A stretch of 11,907 nt of DNA from contig MHDQ01000303.1 in assembly GCA_001803565.1 (NCBI GenBank), positions 771-12,677 on the forward strand, read 5' to 3'. Numbering within the stretch: the first letter of the stretch is position 1; each line of letters starts with the position of its first letter. Positions 1-6,838 of the stretch are shown here, piece after piece. The notes under the pieces are model-generated. The model had not been told where the DNA came from and did no database searches. It worked only from the letters and a program-made list of their open reading frames with translations. Source of the stretch: Nitrospinae bacterium RIFCSPLOWO2_12_FULL_45_22 (GTDB taxonomy: Bacteria > 2-12-FULL-45-22). Made by a program: the position numbers and the translations under genes.

Positions 1-716
1 TTGATTCTCAATAATTCACCTATAATGTTACCGATGCTTCTCATCCTTACTTTAAAACTTGTTTGTGTCATACTTTTATAAAAATCGTTACAGCAGTAGG
101 TACATCGGAACCTGCATCCCCTCGATGACATAATCAGGTATGTGGTGGATTGATGTTTTTTTAATAACTTTGGGTCCACCTCCATTATGCCTTTAGCCTC
201 ATAAATATAGTGGCCATCAATATCGTAATCCAAAAATGGAAGCGAGTCCAGGTCCTCTATAAGTGGCCTTGGCGGATTAACTCTGATCCCATCACCTGCT
301 CTAAATCCAATGTTTCTGACATCTTCCCATGGGGCTCCTTTTTCTATTCTTGATGACAATTCGCTCAGGGCTTCTTCCCCTTCACCCACACAGATAATAT
401 CCGCATATTTGAGGCATTCATCCGGTCTAACAGTTGGGTGAACACCTCCCCAGAGTACTGGCATATTAGAATGTTCATGGAGATAATCAGTAATGGTCCT
501 TGCCCTCATCAGCCAATTGGTCATCACAGAAATTCCCACCAGGCCCGAGCCTCTGGCAATGGCAGCAATGCTATCAAGAACTTTCACTGTTAGGGGGGAG
601 CGTGGGTCGGGGGAAAAAATTAGATAAACTTCATGCCCATTTCTTTTTAAATAAGATGATAATGCCCTGATGGAAAAAGAATGAAAAGTCCCGGGAGATA
701 TAAGCGTTATCTTCAT
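1..716 (-). CDS. B12-binding-domain radical SAM protein, 3' part cut by window edge
   Basis: Translating the minus strand from the ATG at 716 gives an uninterrupted frame of about 238 residues to the left edge, so only the N-terminal part is present. Residues 1 to about 130 look like the cobalamin-binding Rossmann domain of the class B radical SAM family: MKITLISPG at the start, then WGGVHPT (89-95) and the typical VGEGEEAL. A linker follows with a hydrophobic/DLDSLPFLDYD stretch, then SSRGC. The iron-sulfur motif CRFRCTYC places C201, C205 and C208 in CX3CX2C spacing, so the SAM-cleaving domain begins intact. The family uses SAM radical chemistry, often methylation or ring rearrangement; the substrate here is unknown. 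The start lies 2 nt after the upstream stop (TGA-AC-ATG) with GGGAAG as ribosome site, so it is translationally coupled to the sugar-transferase fusion and probably modifies a polysaccharide or lipid precursor (inference). Confidence 0.9.
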   Translation of the reverse strand, partial: MKITLISPGTFHSFSIRALSSYLKRNGHEVYLIFSPDPRSPLTVKVLDSIAAIARGSGLVGISVMTNWLMRARTITDYLHEHSNMPVLWGGVHPTVRPDECLKYADIICVGEGEEALSELSSRIEKGAPWEDVRNIGFRAGDGIRVNPPRPLIEDLDSLPFLDYDIDGHYIYEAKGIMEVDPKLLKKHQSTTYLIMSSRGCRFRCTYCCNDFYKSMTQTSFKVRMRSIGNIIGELLRI

Positions 717-718
717 GT

Positions 719-2473
719 TCACTTCCCAGGAATAAATATAGAAGCTATATTCTTTATTATCAGATTTATTATCAGCAGTATAGTTTTTCCGATAATTTTC
801 AAATCGAGCATAAGGGACCTGTTTTTCACATAGTCTGGATCAGCCTGTAGCCACGCATGAAAGGACCTATTTATTCGTCCATACATCTGCCACAGGCCTG
901 TAATTCCGGGTTTAACCTTTAACCTGATATCTCTCCATCTTGGATTTAAACCCATCTCTTCCATGGGTAAGGGGCGTGGCCCAACAAGGCTCATATCTCC
1001 CCTGAGCACATTAAATAACTGGGGAAGCTCATCTAGACCGGTTTTGTTGATTACCTTCCCAACCTTAGTGAACCTTGGATCATCTTCGATTTTAAACATT
1101 GGACCATCCACTTCATTCATATGCCTAAGGGATAATTTAAGATGCTCGGCATTTTCGACCATAGAGCGAAACTTATATAATTTGAACTCCCGCCCCCCTT
1201 CTCCACATCTGATCTGGGTAAAGAACACAGGGCCCGAGGATTCAATTTTTATGGCAAGCCCTATTACCAGAAATAAGGGGAAAAATATAAGAAGTCCCAC
1301 CCCTGATACGATCTTGTCAATGGCAAGCTTCATGACCGTGTAAAGTCCCGTGAAAATTCTCTTTATGAGTAAATGCGTTGGGTCAATAGATAAAGTTAGC
1401 CCAGAGTTCACGGAATCTAGAGATAATACACCGATCCGCGAACCATTATCCAAATACACTGTATTGTTTAGGTATGTTCCCGGTGGGACCCGCGTACCTT
1501 CTGCCAGAACCGAATTCTCCACTCTAGCTTTTTGTGAAACAACGGAGCCTGGCATAATAAGGCTTGCAATTACCTCGGCATCAGGAGCAACATAAGATCC
1601 ATCCCTAATGACAGAAGGGCCAATAATCACGGCCTTATTATCGATGTGGCTATTCGGGCCTATAATTAACGGCCCCAAAATGAATGCCGAGGAAGATATG
1701 GTGGAATTCTCACCGACCCAGACCTTGCTCCTTAGTTCTCTATAAGGTTGGAAATCATCCGGCTTGGCATTCCGGAGCATCTCCCAGTTTATAGACACAT
1801 AGTCATTCAGGGTTATAAGCTTTCTGCACGCACCATTTATCTTCCATACCCATATTGAATGACCGCTCTTTTGAAGGAGGGGGAGCAACTGCTCTTTAAT
1901 ATCAAAGTATCGCCCACCCTCGATATAATCCAGCACAGTCGGTTCAAAGAGATATAATCCATAGCTTTCGACCTGTCTCCGCCTCTCCTTTGATTTATGG
2001 GCACGATAGATATCAAGCATCCTGCCATCTTCGGAAATTATCCAATTTTCTTTTTGCCCAAGCTCTGTATCATAGTTTATTACTCCAACCGTAGCCATGG
2101 CAGACTTTCTCTGATGGAACTCTACCAGACTCTTTAGGTCGAAATTAAGGAGGGTAGAACCCTCGACTACCAAGAAGGGTTCTTTGGAGAGATAACTACG
2201 AGCATTTTGTAAGGAGCCCGCAGTTCCCATGAGATATGGCGCCCAAAAATAAGAAATCCTAACCCCAAAGACGGACCCATCCCCCAGATAATCCGCTATA
2301 GTCCGCTGTCCCTCATTAAGGCAGAATAATATCTCTTTTATTCCGGACTTTTTCAAGAACTCGATATTATGCGCTATAAAAGGTTTCGTTCCAAGAGGGA
2401 GCATTATCTTTGGGTAATTTGGTTTGATTGGCAAATCTGTTCCCAAGCCTCCAAAAATTATCACCGCTTTCAT
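719..2473 (-). CDS. Nucleotidyltransferase-like / hexapeptide / undecaprenyl-phosphate sugar phosphotransferase fusion
   Basis: 584 residues in three parts. Residues 1-235 have the sugar-1-phosphate nucleotidyltransferase fold: GGLGTD (8-13), PK (21-22) and GTAG (83-86). About 250-345 are left-handed beta-helix hexapeptide-type repeats. About 378-584 form a bacterial sugar transferase (PglC/WcaJ catalytic domain) with a hydrophobic membrane segment (about 392-409), GPVFFTQ, YKFRSM (433-438), the catalytic DE pair in LDELPQL (D481, E482), SLVGPRP (495-501) and PGITGLWQ (522-529). The C-terminal domain should load the first sugar phosphate onto undecaprenyl phosphate at the inner membrane, initiating repeat-unit synthesis. 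The N-terminal domain looks inactive. D13 replaces the GTRL arginine, S106 replaces the GD metal aspartate, and the later DIGTP aspartate is replaced within KLITL (218-222). The N-terminal four-helix membrane module of WcaJ is absent; the NTase-like domain occupies its place. ATG start with GGAAGAGGG; 16 nt after the CpsD-like gene. Confidence 0.92.
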   Translation of the reverse strand: MKAVIIFGGLGTDLPIKPNYPKIMLPLGTKPFIAHNIEFLKKSGIKEILFCLNEGQRTIADYLGDGSVFGVRISYFWAPYLMGTAGSLQNARSYLSKEPFLVVEGSTLLNFDLKSLVEFHQRKSAMATVGVINYDTELGQKENWIISEDGRMLDIYRAHKSKERRRQVESYGLYLFEPTVLDYIEGGRYFDIKEQLLPLLQKSGHSIWVWKINGACRKLITLNDYVSINWEMLRNAKPDDFQPYRELRSKVWVGENSTISSSAFILGPLIIGPNSHIDNKAVIIGPSVIRDGSYVAPDAEVIASLIMPGSVVSQKARVENSVLAEGTRVPPGTYLNNTVYLDNGSRIGVLSLDSVNSGLTLSIDPTHLLIKRIFTGLYTVMKLAIDKIVSGVGLLIFFPLFLVIGLAIKIESSGPVFFTQIRCGEGGREFKLYKFRSMVENAEHLKLSLRHMNEVDGPMFKIEDDPRFTKVGKVINKTGLDELPQLFNVLRGDMSLVGPRPLPMEEMGLNPRWRDIRLKVKPGITGLWQMYGRINRSFHAWLQADPDYVKNRSLMLDLKIIGKTILLIINLIIKNIASIFIPGK

Positions 2474-2489
2474 AGCCCTCTTCCTTTAC

Positions 2490-3212
2490 TCATATTAGCC
2501 TTCGATATATGGATTCAGGGATATAGTGTCGCCTCTTATTTATCACCACGCCAACAATGCGTGCTCCCACTGTTTGTAAACTTTCCTTCGCTTTTAAGGC
2601 CACCTCTCTTCTAATCCGTTCAGACTCCACCACCAAGATGACTCCATCCATATACCTGGCTAGACCAAGGGAATCCGAATACATTAAGATTGACGCTGAA
2701 TCAATAATCAAAAATTGGTGTTTAGTACGGAGATAGGATAGGTAGTCCAGAATTTTTTTTGTTTCAAAAATACTCTCCCCGCTTGTAGAAGGGTTGCCGC
2801 TTGTAACAACAAAGAGATTTTCCACACCTGTTTTTTTTATGGATGCCCAAGGTTCCACTTCACCGGATAACACATCGGCAAGGCCGTCCGCTCTCGGGAG
2901 GTCAAAGAATTCATGAACAGAAGGGGATCTCAAATTAGCATCAACTATTACTACCGATTTGTTCAGAGATAGGGCCAGAATGCGAGCGAGAGAACATGCT
3001 ATGGTAGAACACCCCTCATACCTTAAAGCGCTGCACATTAGATAGGCCTTCCCTTCACTTTCGGGCAAATTAAGAATAAGGTTTTTGCTGATCCTTTCCA
3101 TGGCATCATTTATCCCTTCCGGTAAGCGATGCTTTTTTGTTCGGTTAGTAAAGCCTCTCTCTTTGATGAGATTAGATTTGAAAAATACGTTATCTTCCCT
3201 CCAAACTTTCAA
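2490..3212 (-). CDS. CpsD/CapB-like P-loop protein with degenerate Walker A (BY-kinase family)
   Basis: 240 residues matching the cytoplasmic domain of bacterial tyrosine kinases that partner Wzz/GumC-type membrane proteins. The Walker A region reads RYEGCST (64-70): the usual GEGKST lysine is Cys68 (codon TGT, two base changes from any Lys codon). The Walker A' motif is VDANLR (D91 kept, the second Asp is N93). The Walker B strand LIID ends at D171 but is followed by SAS rather than the usual TPP. The C-terminus has only two tyrosines (Y230, Y236), not a tyrosine cluster. Together these suggest weak or absent kinase activity and perhaps a structural or regulatory role in polymer length control. 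Related P-loop-degenerate homologues may exist in EPS loci, so this could be a subfamily trait. The gene sits 75 nt downstream of the Wzz-like gene and 16 nt upstream of the sugar transferase fusion. The start is TTG. Confidence 0.85.
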   Translation of the reverse strand: MKVWREDNVFFKSNLIKERGFTNRTKKHRLPEGINDAMERISKNLILNLPESEGKAYLMCSALRYEGCSTIACSLARILALSLNKSVVIVDANLRSPSVHEFFDLPRADGLADVLSGEVEPWASIKKTGVENLFVVTSGNPSTSGESIFETKKILDYLSYLRTKHQFLIIDSASILMYSDSLGLARYMDGVILVVESERIRREVALKAKESLQTVGARIVGVVINKRRHYIPESIYRRLI

Positions 3213-3218
3213 ACATAA

Positions 3219-3226
3219 CCCTTTCT
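3219..3226 (-). promoter_or_regulatory. Ribosome binding site fixing a TTG start for the CpsD-like gene
   Basis: Minus strand reads AGAAAGGG, then six bases, then TTG (3212-3210). The nearby ATG at 3216-3214 is out of frame with the protein, so TTG is the best-supported start. Confidence 0.55.
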
Positions 3227-3287
3227 AACTGGATTCCAAAACCCCTTGGTTGGTTTTAATCACGCTCTTATTACATCAACCTTTTCT

Positions 3288-4805
3288 TCAAACCTCTGGC
3301 ACCGAGCCGAGTGTAGGCAAACCGAGATATTGACTCACATCCTCACTTTTCTTAATGGTATGGTCCATATACTCGAGGGTGTATATCAGGGCGAAAGACC
3401 CGAATAACGCTGCCACAACAGCGATATAAAAATATAACTTTTTCATGGGTTTTACGGGATGGATCTTGAATGAAGCAGGGCTAACAATTCTCAGGTTTAT
3501 AACCCTCTTGTCTTTAGCGGCCGAGACCCTTTCCTCATCCCTTTTCTTTATGAGGAGTGATAAGGTATTTTCTTCTTCCCCAACAGCTTGCTCAAGCTTC
3601 TTTATATTATCCCTTTTATGAGGCAACTCCCCAAGCTCCCCACTCAATTCGGCCAGTGTCCCCTCAAGTGCCTTTTTTTCAGCCTTTAAGGTAGCCAGCG
3701 AACTTTCGTGCAGCCGGATCATCCCAAAAACCTCTTCCCTCAATTTCCTCTCAATTTCTCTAATCTCAAACATATTATCTTGCATCAGCCTATCCTCAGC
3801 CGTATATTTTGCGCTGAGGTTAGCACGAACTACTTTCAGCTCCACAAGCTTTGAATAAATCTTATCTACCGAACGCATTTGGAGGATATCGAGGGAGGGG
3901 ATAGCTATTTCTCGGTTGGTTTGCAAGAGTTCTTTCATCTTCATCAACTTTGCTTCCTTGCTCACTATATCTTTATTCACTGTGGTGTAAGCCCGGTCGA
4001 AGTTGGAATATTTCTCTAAGAGAAGCGCCTCCTGCTTCTCATAAGAAATCATACCCTCTTTTTTTTGATAATCGCTAAGCCTTGCCCTGAGCTCATCTAG
4101 CTTCTGCCGGGAGAATTCTATTTGTTCATCGAAGAAACTCCTTGCTTTTGGTAGCTGTTCTACCTGAAGCCTATGAGCTATATAATAGTTGACGAGGTCA
4201 TCCACAACCGGGAGCGCCTTGTTTGGGTTCGCTGAGTAAAGTTTTAACTCGATAATGTCTGAGTCCCTTACAGGTTCAACCCTGAGAAACTTCTTATTTT
4301 TCAGCAATTCAATCCTGTTCTCCAAATCAAAAAAGGCTATCTCCTCGGGACTCGGCCTGCGAATCAGGCCGGAAATATAAAGGCGCTCTCTCGAGACTCT
4401 CTTAACCTCTGAGTACAACCTCAATGGCATACCGATCACATACTTAACAGCCCTGCGGAAGGCAGATGGGTCACGATTCAATATATCCTCCAAGTCAGGA
4501 TGAACTCTTGCCATCTTCTCAAGCACAGGGTGGCTTTTTATTATCTCGATCTCGGAGTTGATTTCCTCCTCCCTCTCCTTCAACATTAAACGGCCAGCTT
4601 CAGGTGAAATGGAGGCCCTTACTTTCCCTTCTCGCTCTACATAAATTGAAGAGGTTACAAGATATCTAGGCGTCATTATCGAAAGGGCGGCATAGGCCGC
4701 AGCAATGAGTGATAGCCCAAAACCTAAAAGGGTATGCTTTCTTTTAAAAATCACATATAACAAATCCCTTGTTGAAAGCTGAGCATCCCTAATTTCATTA
4801 GCCAT
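3288..4805 (-). CDS. Wzz/GumC-type polysaccharide chain-length determinant (co-polymerase)
   Basis: About 505 residues from the ATG at 4805. A transmembrane helix lies near residues 27-45, followed by a long periplasmic region rich in Glu/Lys/Arg with coiled-coil character (about 230-440). A second transmembrane helix sits about 465-484 (YFYIAVVAALFGSFALIYTL), preceded by the proline-rich HPVKPMKK typical of Wzz proteins. The protein ends in LGLPTLGSVPEV, exactly where fused BY-kinases continue into the kinase domain; here that domain is the separate downstream gene, so this is the membrane adaptor of a split pair. It should span the inner membrane, set polymer chain length and contact the outer-membrane exporter. 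A TTG two codons upstream (4811) also opens the frame, but the ribosome site favours the ATG. It starts 11 nt after the exporter gene. Confidence 0.93.
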   Translation of the reverse strand: MANEIRDAQLSTRDLLYVIFKRKHTLLGFGLSLIAAAYAALSIMTPRYLVTSSIYVEREGKVRASISPEAGRLMLKEREEEINSEIEIIKSHPVLEKMARVHPDLEDILNRDPSAFRRAVKYVIGMPLRLYSEVKRVSRERLYISGLIRRPSPEEIAFFDLENRIELLKNKKFLRVEPVRDSDIIELKLYSANPNKALPVVDDLVNYYIAHRLQVEQLPKARSFFDEQIEFSRQKLDELRARLSDYQKKEGMISYEKQEALLLEKYSNFDRAYTTVNKDIVSKEAKLMKMKELLQTNREIAIPSLDILQMRSVDKIYSKLVELKVVRANLSAKYTAEDRLMQDNMFEIREIERKLREEVFGMIRLHESSLATLKAEKKALEGTLAELSGELGELPHKRDNIKKLEQAVGEEENTLSLLIKKRDEERVSAAKDKRVINLRIVSPASFKIHPVKPMKKLYFYIAVVAALFGSFALIYTLEYMDHTIKKSEDVSQYLGLPTLGSVPEV

Positions 4806-4812
4806 TCTCAAA

Positions 4813-4818
4813 TCCTTT
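4813..4818 (-). promoter_or_regulatory. Ribosome binding site deciding the Wzz-like start
   Basis: Minus strand reads AAAGGA, seven bases, then ATG at 4805-4803. The upstream TTG at 4811 would lie only one base from this site, too close, so the ATG is preferred. The site overlaps the stop codon of the exporter gene, suggesting translational coupling. Confidence 0.5.
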
Positions 4819-5821
4819 AATCATTATCATTGAGAAGAAAAGAAAACCCCACACCAAGATTTGGCGGGAGAAATTTATAAATATATTGCTCAACAAAAAT
4901 GTTCACTTTATTTATGGTAGTTTTGGGCACATATACCACGTCATACGGCTGAAGAGGCACATCTTTGGTTATATCACCACTCGAGAGGACTTCGCTAAGA
5001 TCCACCCTCATGGGCAAAGGCTTGCCATCCCTCCCTTTCCGAATTAACAAAACACTTTTCAGCTTGGCCGAATCCTTGTATCCTCCAGCAAAGCTAACAG
5101 CCTGCAATGCTCCAACATACCTGGGCATGGGATATATACCCGGCTTTTCAACCTCGCCGAGAACCAATACCTGACGGCTTTCGGCACCAGTTAAAATCAC
5201 CGTTGTACCAAGGCTAGGGAACCGGCTAGAATATTTACTGGAAATCTCATTATTGAGCTCTTCAACAGTCAGTCCCGCTGCTTTTATGTCGCCAATCATG
5301 GGCAGGTTAAGATACCCATCTGCTCTAATAATAGCCCTTGTTCGCTGCTTTGATTCTTCACTTTCCAGCGACACAAACATCTCGTCCAGAGGTGTATGAA
5401 ATCTTGTGACACTCACTGAAATTTCAGGATTTTTGAGGGTGTAGGAATATTTATTCTCAAGATAATTCGATGCTTCGATAGGGGTAAGACCTAGAAGCAC
5501 TACTTCCCCTATTCTTTGAAGATATACTTTTCCATCCGGCCTCATCGCTACTTTGCAGTTTATATCAGGGTGGGAAGACGAAATTACTTCTATCTCATCT
5601 TTCACATTCAGGCGGTAGTATGGGTCGCCTTTACTGTAATCTCTAAAATAGAGGACATCAACCACGTCTCCTATCCCAAGAATATATTTGTTCTTATTCA
5701 AGGGAGTAATTAAGCCATTAGTTTCATACGAGGCCTTACCTTTAGACCCCGCACATCCAAAAAACCCTCCCATAGCCACGCTAAGACATAGAAAAGAAAG
5801 GGTAATAAACCTCAGTCCCAT
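4817..5821 (-). CDS. Wza-like polysaccharide export outer-membrane lipoprotein
   Basis: 334 residues. An N-terminal signal sequence ends at Cys23 in GGFFGC, a somewhat atypical lipobox, consistent with a lipoprotein. Residues about 45-145 form the Poly_export domain (YILGIGDVVDV; MRPDGKVYLQRIGEV). A second such unit follows (IRADGYLNLPMIGDIKAAG, about 165-215), then an SLBB-type domain from about 220 (VLVLGEVEKPGIYPM ... LQAVSFAGGY) ending near DVVYVPKT. The C-terminal stretch around FVEQYIYKFLPP could be the membrane-crossing helix seen in Wza (inference). The protein should form the outer-membrane channel through which the polymer leaves. It is the first gene of the operon; the ATG is preceded by AAGGGG at eight bases. 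The stop is 11 nt before the Wzz-like ATG. A sigma-54 promoter lies about 420 bp upstream. Confidence 0.93.
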   Translation of the reverse strand: MGLRFITLSFLCLSVAMGGFFGCAGSKGKASYETNGLITPLNKNKYILGIGDVVDVLYFRDYSKGDPYYRLNVKDEIEVISSSHPDINCKVAMRPDGKVYLQRIGEVVLLGLTPIEASNYLENKYSYTLKNPEISVSVTRFHTPLDEMFVSLESEESKQRTRAIIRADGYLNLPMIGDIKAAGLTVEELNNEISSKYSSRFPSLGTTVILTGAESRQVLVLGEVEKPGIYPMPRYVGALQAVSFAGGYKDSAKLKSVLLIRKGRDGKPLPMRVDLSEVLSSGDITKDVPLQPYDVVYVPKTTINKVNIFVEQYIYKFLPPNLGVGFSFLLNDND

Positions 5822-6229
5822 TTTGTACCCCTTCGTTTATAAAAATCGCATATTTTCTCAGCTTGGGTAAAAGAATAATAAGTAATTAAACCTACCCTTT
5901 TCACCTTGAAACCCCCGGGTGCAAAATTTCCCTCCAGAATCACTTCTCTCCAGGGAAGAATCTTTGGGATGTTCGGAGTCACTAAAGCCCTCAGAAAGCC
6001 TTGGTAGCAGTTGTTGGAGAAAAACGGAAGAGTGAACAGATGATCAAAGACTTTAAACAACATTCAGGGGTTGAAAATTACCAAATGCGAAATCTTCAAG
6101 CCATCCATCGCCATGTGCTTCATCACTTCCGATCTACTTAGTCTCGGTCTCTTAGGGATCTTTCAGTGACTATGCTAATAAATTATGATTCCAAACCTAG
6201 TCATCAGTCTGCTTGAATTCTGGAGCCAT
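5822..6229 (-). other. Long 5' leader of the exopolysaccharide operon
   Basis: If the sigma-54 promoter is used, transcription starts near 6229 and leaves about 408 nt untranslated before the exporter ATG. I see no recognised riboswitch. An 83-codon minus-strand frame (5812-6063) overlaps the exporter start but matches nothing I know. On the opposite strand this stretch holds a transposase-like relic (6013-6141), so the leader may have been lengthened by an old insertion. Confidence 0.4.
6013..6141 (+). pseudogene. Relic of a DDE transposase C-terminus
   Basis: A short plus-strand frame ending in TAG at 6139-6141 encodes a segment reading KDFKQHSGVENYQ followed by MRNLQAIHRHV and LHHF. Its shape is that of the C-terminal end of several DDE insertion-sequence transposases, where a [K/R]D.KQ..G...YQ.R...AI.RH block follows the catalytic glutamate. 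Upstream in this frame the similarity fades and a stop lies nearby, and no matching inverted repeats are visible, so this is at best a decayed fragment. The assignment rests on pattern memory only. Confidence 0.4.
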
Positions 6230-6239
6230 TCATAATATT

Positions 6240-6256
6240 AGCAATAAATGTGCCAA
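6240..6256 (-). promoter_or_regulatory. Sigma-54 (-24/-12) promoter of the exopolysaccharide operon
   Basis: Minus strand reads TTGGCACATTTATTGCT. The GG of the -24 box and the GC of the -12 box are separated by exactly ten bases, and both boxes match the TGGCAC-N5-TTGCW consensus very well. It points toward the exporter gene; the predicted start is about 6229. Sigma-54 promoters need an ATP-driven activator bound upstream, and a palindrome lies about 120 bp farther upstream. Sigma-54 control of exopolysaccharide operons is known in several Gram-negative groups. No other gene lies between the promoter and the exporter on this strand. Confidence 0.8.
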
Positions 6257-6351
6257 CAACATCTTTGAGAAATAAGTATTGATTTTTCAAGGATTTTTAG
6301 CATTAAGGGAAAAGGAGGGGAAGAATATTTCTATGTATTTTTTTTCTCAAT

Positions 6352-6371
6352 ATGGGAAAATATTTTCCCAT
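6352..6371. promoter_or_regulatory. Perfect 20-bp palindrome, probable activator binding site
   Basis: ATGGGAAAATATTTTCCCAT is a perfect inverted repeat centred 6361/6362, about 132 bp upstream of the predicted sigma-54 transcription start. The position and dyad symmetry suit an enhancer-binding protein dimer. It is not followed by a T-run on either strand, so it is unlikely to be a terminator. Confidence 0.55.
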
Positions 6372-6409
6372 GTGAATTCTTAATCGTCGAAATTATCCCT
6401 TTTTTTACA

Positions 6410-6463
6410 CCCATAATACTGGCGCTAGCATTTTTTAATAGACCCATAAAAATATAGTCCCAT
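6410..6463. promoter_or_regulatory. Three further CCCAT half-sites upstream of the palindrome
   Basis: CCCAT occurs at 6410-6414, 6443-6447 and 6459-6463, in the same orientation as the right arm of the palindrome (6367-6371). Successive start-to-start spacings are 43, 33 and 16 bp, and the first two are close to whole helical turns. Four same-strand copies in under 100 bp of AT-rich DNA are many more than expected by chance, which suggests an extended activator-binding region. A function for the single half-sites is inference. Confidence 0.35.
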
Positions 6464-6520
6464 GATTGGCTAAAGAGAACAACAGATTGAGCTGGTTCAT
6501 TAATTAAATTTAAAAAATTT

Positions 6521-6838
6521 TCAGGGCAATTTGATCAGGTAGTTAGGTTCGGCATATTCTACCTCGGGTAATTGCTGATATTTATTTATCATGTCTTCGA
6601 CAGATGTATCCTCTGAGATCTCAATCAGGTAGAGATTTTGTTTAGCAATATATCTTATTACTTTGCTCCCGAATTTATTATTAATTTTATCAACCTCTTC
6701 TTGAGAAATTAGGGGTTTAAATTTCACCAAGAGCTGATCAGGCTCATATTCGCCATTTTTTGCTGGCACAATTGACCTATCAGTACAGACAATTACCGAT
6801 AAGATAAGGCAGGTGGATATTATCGCCCTTAGCACCAT
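6521..6838 (-). CDS. Small secreted protein made only of a subtilase propeptide-like (I9/fervidolysin-type) domain
   Basis: 105 residues. A hydrophobic N-terminus (about 1-18) looks like a signal peptide without a convincing lipobox. Residues about 31-103 resemble the N-terminal prodomain of S8 (subtilisin-like) proteases: YEPDQLLVKFKP, a helix with EEVDKINNKFG, NLYLIEI, and the closing PEVEYAEPNY. In a protease the catalytic domain would begin just after this last motif; here the frame ends four residues later (LIKLP) and the following DNA shows no protease sequence. It may be a stand-alone protease inhibitor or chaperone, or the surviving 5' end of a truncated protease gene. The intact signal, strong ribosome site (AGGTGGAGG) and ATG favour a functional small gene. 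It is transcribed away from the mobile elements, toward the operon control region. Confidence 0.7.
   Translation of the reverse strand: MVLRAIISTCLILSVIVCTDRSIVPAKNGEYEPDQLLVKFKPLISQEEVDKINNKFGSKVIRYIAKQNLYLIEISEDTSVEDMINKYQQLPEVEYAEPNYLIKLP

Noticed and set aside
963-1343. 126-residue plus-strand frame opposite the sugar transferase domain
   Set aside because: The minus-strand frame holds conserved catalytic motifs throughout this stretch, so this is a complementary-strand artefact.
5812-6063. 83-residue minus-strand frame overlapping the exporter start
   Set aside because: No recognisable family, no clear ribosome site, lies in the presumed leader and overlaps the exporter start by 10 bases; probably chance.
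6352-6371. Palindrome as a rho-independent terminator
   Set aside because: Stem is AT-rich, has no loop, and no T-run follows it on either strand; the T-run at about 6339-6346 precedes it on the plus strand.
6401-6430. A second sigma-54 promoter around CTGGCGCTAGC on the plus strand
   Set aside because: The GG and GC elements do not have the required ten-base spacing and no plus-strand gene follows.
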